This document shows, piece after piece, positions 54,253 through 62,200 of a DNA stretch of 64,000 bases. The position numbers and the translations under genes were made by a program. The notes under the pieces are model-generated. The model saw only the letters and a program-made list of their open reading frames with translations. It searched no databases and had not been told where the DNA came from. This DNA is from Jejuia sp047345485. Lineage in GTDB: Bacteria; Bacteroidota; Bacteroidia; Flavobacteriales; Flavobacteriaceae. How positions within the stretch are numbered: position 1 is the stretch's first letter; every line of letters starts with the position of its first letter. Where the stretch lies: positions 1 through 64,000 of the forward strand of contig NZ_JBLFEN010000007.1 in assembly GCF_047345485.1 (NCBI RefSeq), given 5' to 3'.

Positions 54253-56346
54253 TTAATTATCAAAATACCAATTAAACAAGTCAGTTCTTACACCAAAGTT
54301 CAACCAAACCGTATTGTTTTTAAAAACCTCGGTTGTAGTAATATCTGGGTTAAAATTTCTAACGGTTATATCTGTAAATAGTTTAAGATTAGATGCTGGA
54401 TTAATTAGATATCCTGCTTGTAAATTACCGTAAAAGGTTTTTGTTGTTATGCCTTGCCCTACTGTAACACCAGTATCAAAAGGTCTATCCTGCTCATTTC
54501 TGTAAATATCGCCACCATAACTAAAGTTATCTGTACCATCATTAACATCAAAACCTCTAGTTCCAAAAATAAATCGTGCATCACCAAACCATCGGTTATA
54601 ACGGTAACGTCCAATTAAAATTAACTCACTAAAATTAGCTCCCCATAAATGTGCTACAGGTTGGTTGTTATGCGCATAGTTTAACACAATACTGTTATGC
54701 GAGTAGGTATATGGTCTCACCCGATTATATTCTAGCTGCAACATTAAATTATCTACTTTAAAAGCATTAAAGTATTTAACACCTAATTGGTAGCCATACT
54801 TATTTTTCCAACTCTTTTGGCCTCCTCTAATATCTCCTAAAGAAAATTCATCTAAAATAAATTGACCGTAAGCGTTTATGTTATCTGTAAATTTATATTT
54901 AGCAGATGCCCCTAATAACGCATTTCCAGCATCCTGTCCTGTTTGAAATTCTATAGCGCGGTAAAACACTATTGGGTTAAGATAGTTTACATCAAAACCC
55001 CTATTGTTACTGTTTTGCCAAAGTACAGATTCGAACAGACCAATATTAAGACGTTTAGACACATTCCAACTCAAATAATGATTAGCTATGTATTTGGTTA
55101 AAAACGCACCATCTTCTTGTACTTCTCCGCGCACATCGCGCATCCACATAAAGGTATTGGTATATTTAATTTTCCAAAAATTAGTATTTAGTTTTAAAAA
55201 GGGATGCGGACTTGTAACATCACTTAACAACAAGGAACGATACCCGTCTCCAATAAAGTTTTTACCATGACCAAATTGTACATTTAAAAATTTAGCTGGT
55301 GAATATGACAAATAAGCTTCTGCTACTGGGTAATCATAACCGTCGGTTTTAAAACGTTTTGAAACGCCTCTACTAGGAACTATAGGTTCTGAGCCTGATG
55401 CTCTAATACTTTCAATATATCTGTTTACGTAATCTGCAAACCGTCCTTGACTTTCAAATACGCTTGTGTAAAAGTTAAACTTTTTTCCTAAGCCACCTTG
55501 TACTAAAACACCTCTGGTATTATTGTAAGTACTACCACCTTCGGCATCTGAACCTAATTGTAAATCGAAAATAGGATCTATAGTAAACCAATAATCATCA
55601 CTCTGTATTTCTACTAAATGTGAGTTCCATAATTTTTCTCCTGTCCAATTTTTTGTGGGTTTAGTTAAAGCGTCTCTTTCAGCCTCAAAATCATGATATT
55701 TAGAAACATCTTGATATAAAAAAGGTTTAGAAGCTGTATGACTGTTTGTACCAATAACATTCATAGCTCTATCGAATCTAGCATAATCACTATGCGTAAA
55801 TTGAATATTTAACTGGCTTGACAACGCTTTGCTTGTGTATGCCGTTAAAGATTTAGTTACACTATCAAACTCTCTCTTAGCAGTAACTTCTTGTTGTGTA
55901 ATCGCATTGTTTTTAGCTAAATCTTTTGAAGCATTAAAAGTATTATCTGTTAAAGGGATTTTAATTGGAATAGAATATTGCTTAAATGTTTTTCTGCCGC
56001 TATACGTGGCTGGTTTTATCTTAGGAAACAATTTAAAAACACGTTTAGTTTCGGTTTTAAGCTCTTGATTTATAGCATCAACGTACATAACGCGAAAGGC
56101 TCCTGTGGTATCTACTTCAAAAAGCACCACCACTTCTCCTCTATAATTAGTATCACTAAGCGCTTTAGGTACTTTAAAATTTCTGTTTACAGTATTAAAT
56201 ACGTTTTTATCAAAACACGTTTGAAGTGCAGTAATATTTGTATTCTCGCAATTGGGGAAAACGGGAGGTTTTTCGAAAGTATTACTGTCTTGAGAGAAGA
56301 CTGAATATTGAATTAACAACAGAAAAAGGGCGGCAAATTGTTTCAT
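54253..56346 (-). CDS. remB: Gliding-motility-associated outer-membrane protein, RemB-like
   Basis: Protein of 697 residues with a signal peptide (ends YSVFSQ). Residues about 28-135 form a TonB-C-like module (PPVFPNCEN, RGEVVVLFEVDTTGAFRVMY, SIPIKIPL). The rest (about 200-697) is a predicted beta-barrel with alternating aromatic strands, ending VWLNFGVRTDLFNWYFDN, possibly of the capsule-assembly Wzi-like type. The order sprA, gcvH, vanZ, tonB, remB matches what I recall of Flavobacterium johnsoniae, where RemB is needed for motility. The name rests on that synteny and general character, not on an alignment. Confidence 0.65.
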   Translation of the reverse strand: MKQFAALFLLLIQYSVFSQDSNTFEKPPVFPNCENTNITALQTCFDKNVFNTVNRNFKVPKALSDTNYRGEVVVLFEVDTTGAFRVMYVDAINQELKTETKRVFKLFPKIKPATYSGRKTFKQYSIPIKIPLTDNTFNASKDLAKNNAITQQEVTAKREFDSVTKSLTAYTSKALSSQLNIQFTHSDYARFDRAMNVIGTNSHTASKPFLYQDVSKYHDFEAERDALTKPTKNWTGEKLWNSHLVEIQSDDYWFTIDPIFDLQLGSDAEGGSTYNNTRGVLVQGGLGKKFNFYTSVFESQGRFADYVNRYIESIRASGSEPIVPSRGVSKRFKTDGYDYPVAEAYLSYSPAKFLNVQFGHGKNFIGDGYRSLLLSDVTSPHPFLKLNTNFWKIKYTNTFMWMRDVRGEVQEDGAFLTKYIANHYLSWNVSKRLNIGLFESVLWQNSNNRGFDVNYLNPIVFYRAIEFQTGQDAGNALLGASAKYKFTDNINAYGQFILDEFSLGDIRGGQKSWKNKYGYQLGVKYFNAFKVDNLMLQLEYNRVRPYTYSHNSIVLNYAHNNQPVAHLWGANFSELILIGRYRYNRWFGDARFIFGTRGFDVNDGTDNFSYGGDIYRNEQDRPFDTGVTVGQGITTKTFYGNLQAGYLINPASNLKLFTDITVRNFNPDITTTEVFKNNTVWLNFGVRTDLFNWYFDN

Positions 56347-56424
56347 ATATGAGTATGATTACATTTTGGTTTGAAAGATACTATATTTTATTAAGATAGA
56401 TTTTTTAGAGGCTTATCAATAAAA

Positions 56425-56453
56425 AAGCCGTTATCCAATCAGGATAACGGCTT
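56425..56453 (-). terminator. Terminator after the first tonB gene
   Basis: AAGCCGTTATCC/GGATAACGGCTT with a five-base loop, then T run on the minus strand, 22 bases past the stop. Confidence 0.85.
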
Positions 56454-56475
56454 GCTGCATGCTAAATTGTATGTA

Positions 56476-57273
56476 TTATTGTGCTTTAAATATAATTGGC
56501 AATGTATACCGAACTCCTACTGCTTTATCGCGTTGCATTCCGGGTTGCATTTTAGGTATTTTATTTACAACACGTTTTGCTTCTTCTCCTAACTTTACAT
56601 GTGTTGCTTGCGATTTAATATCTGTGACTTTTCCTGTATTATCAATTAAAAACTCAACATATATACTTTGCTTTCCTGATAGTCCATATTGAGATGCAAT
56701 ATAACTACCGTTAAATTTTTTTTGAACTAACCGCGTAATTTTATCAGACATGCATTTTTTACGTGCTTTATTACCCACTTTCTTTTCACAACCTGGATAA
56801 ACAGGAACGTTTTCGATTAAAGCGAAGGGCACTGGTTTTAAATCATCCTCAATAGCTGGAACGTCAACTGAGTCTGAATTAAAAGGCTCATCAGGTATAA
56901 AGCTATCAGGAGTATCAACTAACGTCTCAATTACAGGATCTGTATCTTTCTTTATATCTACGTTATTTATAAAAAGTACTTTTTTTTGTTTTGCTTTTGG
57001 CACTACCTCGGCTTTTGGTTCTTCATAAACCTTAAAATTGGGAGCTTCCATTACAAAGGTATCGTCCGGATCAAATGTATTTTGAGATAATTGCGGAATG
57101 GTAGTCTCAAATTGCATTTCTAAAAGGCCTAATGCCGCTAAAAGACAAACTATTAAACCTACCTGAAAATAAAGGGTAGAGTTTTTTTGTAAATTTGCAT
57201 CATGCTTGTGTGATTGTTTCACGTTACTAGCGTTTTGCTGAACGCTGTCGTGAGATTGTTTTGAATTTTTCAT
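56476..57273 (-). CDS. tonB: Energy transducer TonB (short-linker form)
   Basis: Protein of 265 residues: a hydrophilic N-terminus, one membrane helix (about 33-52, YFQVGLIVCLLAALGLLEMQ), a linker without a proline run, and a TonB C-terminal domain (about 160-265). The pre-domain NVPVYPGCEKKVGNKARKKC and the end RDKAVGVRYTLPIIFKAQ are shared with the next gene. It would couple the proton gradient to TonB-dependent receptors such as SusC. It is flanked by terminators, so it is transcribed alone. Confidence 0.85.
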   Translation of the reverse strand: MKNSKQSHDSVQQNASNVKQSHKHDANLQKNSTLYFQVGLIVCLLAALGLLEMQFETTIPQLSQNTFDPDDTFVMEAPNFKVYEEPKAEVVPKAKQKKVLFINNVDIKKDTDPVIETLVDTPDSFIPDEPFNSDSVDVPAIEDDLKPVPFALIENVPVYPGCEKKVGNKARKKCMSDKITRLVQKKFNGSYIASQYGLSGKQSIYVEFLIDNTGKVTDIKSQATHVKLGEEAKRVVNKIPKMQPGMQRDKAVGVRYTLPIIFKAQ

Positions 57274-57425
57274 GTGTTGTGATTTTTAAAACTACAATCC
57301 AATAAAGTTCACAAGATTACTTGCTGTTTCACATGCAAAAAAACAGTGATTGATTCTTGATTATTTCATTATCATAGTTGTAATGTTAATATTATGATAA
57401 AATCACAATAAGTATACCAAAAAAG

Positions 57426-57457
57426 AAATCCCGCAACATGAATATGTAACGGGATTT
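57426..57457 (-). terminator. Second hairpin between tonB genes
   Basis: AAATCCCG/CGGGATTT with a 16-base loop; T-rich on the minus strand afterwards. Possibly a backup terminator. Confidence 0.5.
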
Positions 57458-57530
57458 TGTCTTTTTACTATTGTATCAAAAATTACATCTAAAATAAATT
57501 TATAAAAGCAGTTAACTTGTTATTAAAAAC

Positions 57531-57558
57531 AAAACCCCAAGGCTAGCCTTGGGGTTTT
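57531..57558 (-). terminator. Terminator after the second tonB gene
   Basis: Perfect 13-bp stem AAAACCCCAAGGC/GCCTTGGGGTTTT with a two-base loop, 26 bases past the stop, T run on the minus strand. Confidence 0.85.
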
Positions 57559-57584
57559 AATATTTAAATAATTTATATTTAATC

Positions 57585-58304
57585 TTAATCTTGTACTTGA
57601 AAAACTATTGGTAAAGAATACGGAACTGTTACTGGCTTACCACGCTGTCTACCTGGTTTCATTTTAGGCAATAAGTTAATAACTCTTGCTGCTTCTTTTT
57701 CTAGTCCTGGGTGTGGTGCTCTAGAACGCACACCTGTAATATTACCTGTTTTATCAATTTTAAAAATAACGTTTATACGTTGTCTTCCTGATAATCCTAA
57801 ATCTGATGCTAACTCTGTATTAAACTTACGCTGTACAAATTTTTGAATTTTAGCAGACATACATGCTTTTTTCTTAGCATTGCTTCCTTTTTCACATCCT
57901 GGAAACACAGGTACGTTTTCAATTACGGCGAAAGGTACTTCTATATCTTCTTCTACAGCATCAACTACGATTTCTTCTACCTCTACAATTTCTGTTTCTT
58001 GATCTACTTCTGTAGATTCTATTACAGTTTCTTCAACTTCTTCTTCATCCTCAACAATCTCAATAACTTCTGGTGCTGCTGGTGGCGGTGGTGGCGGTGG
58101 CGGCGTTACTATTTGTTGTGTTAATGGAATTTCCTCTTCTATTTCCTCTTCTAAATTTAATTGTCCTATATCAATATCAGACTTATCATAAGTTTTATAA
58201 TTAATAGCTGAATATGCTAAAAATAACATAAGCGCTAAACCAATAGCAAAATACAGAGAACTGTTTCTGCCAACATTTGCTTGAGGATTTTTTTTAGATT
58301 CCAT
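57585..58304 (-). CDS. tonB: Energy transducer TonB (proline-rich form)
   Basis: Protein of 239 residues with a membrane helix (about 17-35, FAIGLALMLFLAYSAI), a run of eight prolines (TPPPPPPPPAAP, about 68-79), a long acidic Val/Glu linker and a TonB C-terminal domain (about 165-239). The shared pre-domain is NVPVFPGCEKGSNAKKKACM. The proline run and linker are those of a periplasm-spanning TonB. It is a paralog of the next gene; the different linkers suggest different reach or receptor sets. Transcribed alone, ending at a strong terminator. Confidence 0.9.
   Translation of the reverse strand: MESKKNPQANVGRNSSLYFAIGLALMLFLAYSAINYKTYDKSDIDIGQLNLEEEIEEEIPLTQQIVTPPPPPPPPAAPEVIEIVEDEEEVEETVIESTEVDQETEIVEVEEIVVDAVEEDIEVPFAVIENVPVFPGCEKGSNAKKKACMSAKIQKFVQRKFNTELASDLGLSGRQRINVIFKIDKTGNITGVRSRAPHPGLEKEAARVINLLPKMKPGRQRGKPVTVPYSLPIVFQVQD
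58081..58105. repeat. G-rich simple repeat coding for the TonB proline run
   Basis: Plus-strand GGTGGC-type triplet repeat, read on the minus strand as eight proline codons. Its length could change by slippage, altering linker length. Confidence 0.7.
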
Positions 58305-58363
58305 AATTTATTGTTTTTTCAAGATTGCTAAAATAACTACTTATTTGGTAAAAAAACAAGTGT

Positions 58364-58768
58364 TTACTTATTTTTAACTTGTATTTTTGATGTAATCCAC
58401 AATAGACTCCCCATAAGTAATGCGCCTAAACTATTTGCTACAGCATCGAAAACATCTGATGATCTGTGTGTGGTAACTGTTCCTTGTAACACTTCAATAA
58501 TTATACCAAATAGTATAGATAGCAATGCAGCATTAAATATTGATTTTTTTTTAGAATATTCTTTTTTAAAACTAAATACAATATACCATAGTAAACAGAG
58601 TAGACTATACGCTATAAAATGGAAAATTTTATCGCTGTGTTTAATTTCTACATCAGGCAATTTACCACTTAAATTAATTAAACTAACTGTTGCTAAAGCT
58701 ATACTATATAAAGTAGCAAAAAAAACTGCTATGTTTTTAAGCACCAATAAGCACTTTATAGGCTTCAT
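58364..58768 (-). CDS. VanZ family membrane protein
   Basis: Protein of 134 residues with four hydrophobic helices. KHSDKIFHFIAYSLLCLLWY is the VanZ-family core, with a C-terminal EVLQGTVTTHRSSDVFDAVA motif. Function in this family is not settled outside teicoplanin resistance. The ATG at 58768 overlaps gcvH by 32 bases; a TTG at 58750 or GTG at 58747 would shorten the overlap but the ATG start is preferred. Conserved neighbour of gcvH and sprA in Flavobacteriia as I recall. Confidence 0.85.
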   Translation of the reverse strand: MKPIKCLLVLKNIAVFFATLYSIALATVSLINLSGKLPDVEIKHSDKIFHFIAYSLLCLLWYIVFSFKKEYSKKKSIFNAALLSILFGIIIEVLQGTVTTHRSSDVFDAVANSLGALLMGSLLWITSKIQVKNK

Positions 58769-59117
58769 CTGATAACAATCTTTCTATTTGTGAAGCATCA
58801 GTATATTTTATTTTTATCATCCAACCTGCGCCATAAGGATCAGAGTTCACGCTTTCAGGATCATCCTCTAAACCTTCATTAAATTCAACTATTTCTCCTG
58901 ATAATGGTAAAAATAAATCTGATACGGTTTTAACAGCTTCTACGGTTCCAAAAATTTCATCGGCGTCTAAAGTTTCGTCTACTGTTTCTACTTCAACATA
59001 AACAATATCCCCCAATTCACTTTGAGCAAAATCTGTAATTCCTACAACGGCTAAATCACCTTCAATTCTTATCCACTCGTGGTCTTTAGTATATTTTAAT
59101 TCTGATGGAATATTCAT
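58737..59117 (-). CDS. gcvH: Glycine cleavage system H protein
   Basis: Lipoyl carrier protein of 126 residues, normal length. The lipoylated lysine is Lys63 in FGTVEAVKTVSDLF; other family motifs are HEWIRIEGDLAVVGITDFAQ and DPYGAGWMIKI. It shuttles the aminomethyl group among P, T and L proteins. Its location beside sprA rather than other gcv genes is typical of Flavobacteriia. It has its own consensus promoter and overlaps vanZ. Confidence 0.95.
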   Translation of the reverse strand: MNIPSELKYTKDHEWIRIEGDLAVVGITDFAQSELGDIVYVEVETVDETLDADEIFGTVEAVKTVSDLFLPLSGEIVEFNEGLEDDPESVNSDPYGAGWMIKIKYTDASQIERLLSDEAYKVLIGA

Positions 59118-59143
59118 TCTATAACATTTAATGGTTGTTATTA

Positions 59144-59173
59144 CAAATGTATCTATTAGAAGTTACATATCAA
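59144..59173 (-). promoter_or_regulatory. Promoter of gcvH
   Basis: Minus strand: TTG, 19 bases, TACATTTG, a full match to the TTG/TAnnTTTG consensus, 26 bases before the ATG. Confidence 0.7.
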
Positions 59174-59259
59174 ATAGATATTTGTTAAATAGAGCCTAAA
59201 TAAGAATAGTTACCAATATAAATATTTTATAAAAACTCACCTTTAGAAAGCGAGAAATT

Positions 59260-62200
59260 TTAGTTACCGAAATTATATCGTAGCGTAAAACCAGAACGAA
59301 TTGTTGTTTGAGGAAATGCTGTAGAGATAGCATAATCTGCAAAAGCATAATCAAAATAGAAAATTGCTGTTAAATTTCTACTAAATGCATAATCTGCGGA
59401 GTATTTAAGCCCCCAAATAGTTTGACCAGACGTGACTTGGTTATTCTCTAAATCTAGGTATCTAACTATGGTTTTATTATCCCTTACAGAGATATCTGCC
59501 TTCATATTTAAATCGCTTACAATACGCTTTTTTGGGCCTGCTAATTTAGATTTAATACGCACATCTTTAATACGATACCCTAAGCCTAAAGCGTATTCGT
59601 TACCAAGTACTTCAGTTAGTAAATTATTATCAAAACTTAAGGAAAGTAATCTGTCTTTTCTAACCTCTGCTAGTATTTTCATGGAGTTTTTCATTTCCAT
59701 ATCTATTCTTACTAACGGACTAAACATTTCGGTTAAATTGATATTACTGAACAAGCGTTCGTTTTTAAAATTATCAGATTGATCTTTAGTTTCTGGATCT
59801 TGACTATCAAAATCTAAATTAAAATCTGGTGCTGTAAAATCTAGATTAGTTTGAAACTGATTGATATTGTAATTAGAACGATAGCCATGGGTTATAGAAA
59901 AACGTCTAAACGTCTTTTTAAACCATTTAAATTTCATGAATCCTGTATACTTTATATCCCAGTTAGGTATAGGTACGCTTCTAAAAGCGCCGAGTTTTAC
60001 ACTATTTGCATCTTGACCGCTGTAAGCTGCTAAAAATGCTGGTAATAATACGGCTTGATTATTTTTTCCGAAACCTCTAGGGAAGCCATCGGCATCTACA
60101 TCATTAACATCGGCACCTCTAGATGCTGCTATACGTCTTGCAATAGTAAGGCGGTTTGCACTAAAATCATTAAACGCATCAGAGGTTGTTTCGTCACTTC
60201 TTCCAAAGGCTGTTTTTATAATTACAGTAGAAATATTAAAGTTTCCGAAGGTGTTTGGGGTTAAAGATTCATAAGCTAAAGTTGCAGGATTTACTCTAAA
60301 GTTTTCTGCAAAATTCTCAAAATACGTTTTATTTCCTGTAAGATCAATTTTGAAATCTCGTACAGGTTCTAAACTCGCCGAAATATCTAACTGCTCACTG
60401 TGTGTTTGGGCGAATTGTTGGTTAAATTCTTGAAATGTGGTTAACCATCCTCTTCTGGCAGCTTCTTGTCTTACATCGGCTTGCGAACCAAATGTAAATC
60501 CAAACGATGGTTTTAAAGTCCCAACAAAACCAGGTGTTCTCGTATAGCCTGGTAAAAACGTGCCATTATTTTCAGAATAATTAATTTGAATACGTTTTAC
60601 ACTCGTAATAATGTCTATACCTGCATTTAAAATTTTAGTACCTGACTTATTTTTACTTTTTAGTTTTTTAACATCTTTAGTTTTTGCTCCTGGAGGGCCA
60701 CCAGCAGTTCTTGTTCTTGTTCGTACTGTTCTGGTAGGTTTCTTTTCTAAACCAATGTATTTGTATAAGCGTCTCATATCTAAACTTGTATTTAGATTGT
60801 GAACATTTGAATTTTGCACAGTATGCACATCTTGCCCAAAAGTTTGCCCAAATAAGTCTGATCCTTTTTGCCATTGAAAATCACCATTATATTGATAAGT
60901 GGCATCAATAAAGCTGAAGGTTGGTATTTTATTTAAAGGCAGTTGGTAGGTTACCCCTAAACTTTGGGTTTGCCTGTTAGGATCGCCAATATCTAAAAAC
61001 CCATCCCATACGTCTAAACGTTGGTCTTGCTCGCCTGCAATAAAATCGTCATTTAAAAAGTAGTTTCTAACTATATTATTATTTGCTGCGGTAAAGTTTA
61101 ATTGTAGCGCTTTTGTAATATTATAATTTATAGTATACTGAAAATCAAATGTATAATTTCTTCGGAATAACTCCTCTATTCCAATATTATTACCCGCTAA
61201 ATCGATTTCTCTAAATTTTTGACGGTTAAATTGTCTATTAATATCTGTATTCACTGCAAAACTTGTAGGTAATAGGTTAACGTTAAATTCTTTTAAGAAT
61301 TTCCAATATTTACCTGTGAACAAAGAATCGTTTTTCTTAAAAGGCTCAACTGTGATTGGATTAAAGTTAAAGGCATAATTAGCACCTGTTCTCACTGTTT
61401 TATTTACTGAGTTTTCAATTTCAAAATCACGATGTTCTACTTTATTAAATGAATGGTTGAATGTGAAATTTTCAATATCATAAAAACGAGGTGTTTTATC
61501 AGTAGTTCTATTTTTTCTAACACCAATAAAGTTGATACTTTGTCGTCTTGTATAATCTTCAGATTGTTCTTTTACACGATCTTTATTTTGTTGCGTATCT
61601 TCTGCATCAACACGATCCTGTAGTTTTAAATCTTTATAAAACTGATCAAACTTAGGCGTAATTAGCTCTTCGCTTATGGCATAGTTAAAAGGCACTTGTA
61701 CACCCCATTTTTTAGGCAATAATTGCCCTACGTTTACATTGGTTACAACATCATATTGTTGTACATCTTCTAAGGCGCGTTCGCTCGGACCTTGTTCTAA
61801 ACCACCAAAACCAGAAGTACTTTGCCTACCTGTTGCACTAATATTAGCAAAATCTGCAATATTTGTATCCATGCTTACTACTGCTGCCCAACCACCTTCA
61901 TTGTCTAAATCTGATAGTCGTAATTCGTTAAACCATACATTGGCACAAGCATTACTTGCAGTGGCGTTTTTTACACCCACCATCAAGGTTCTTACATCAC
62001 CAAAATTTGGATTTCCTTTTATAGCTACACGTTGTTGCCCAATAACATAACCAGCTAGTGGATTGATTAAAGGGTCTCCAATCTCATCATTAATTACATC
62101 ATAAAAAGTAGGCTCGCCACTATTTATTGTACCATTAGCAATACTTTCCGATTTTATTTTACCTAAAACATCAAGTGATAAATTTATTTCATTTGCTAGT

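Larger units (their letters stand above)
57274..57584. other. 311-base gap between the two tonB genes
   Basis: Contains two hairpins that can end transcription of the upstream tonB (57531-57558 and 57426-57457). No reading frame of interest; the promoter of the downstream tonB must lie in the last 150 bases but no consensus element is clear. Confidence 0.5.
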
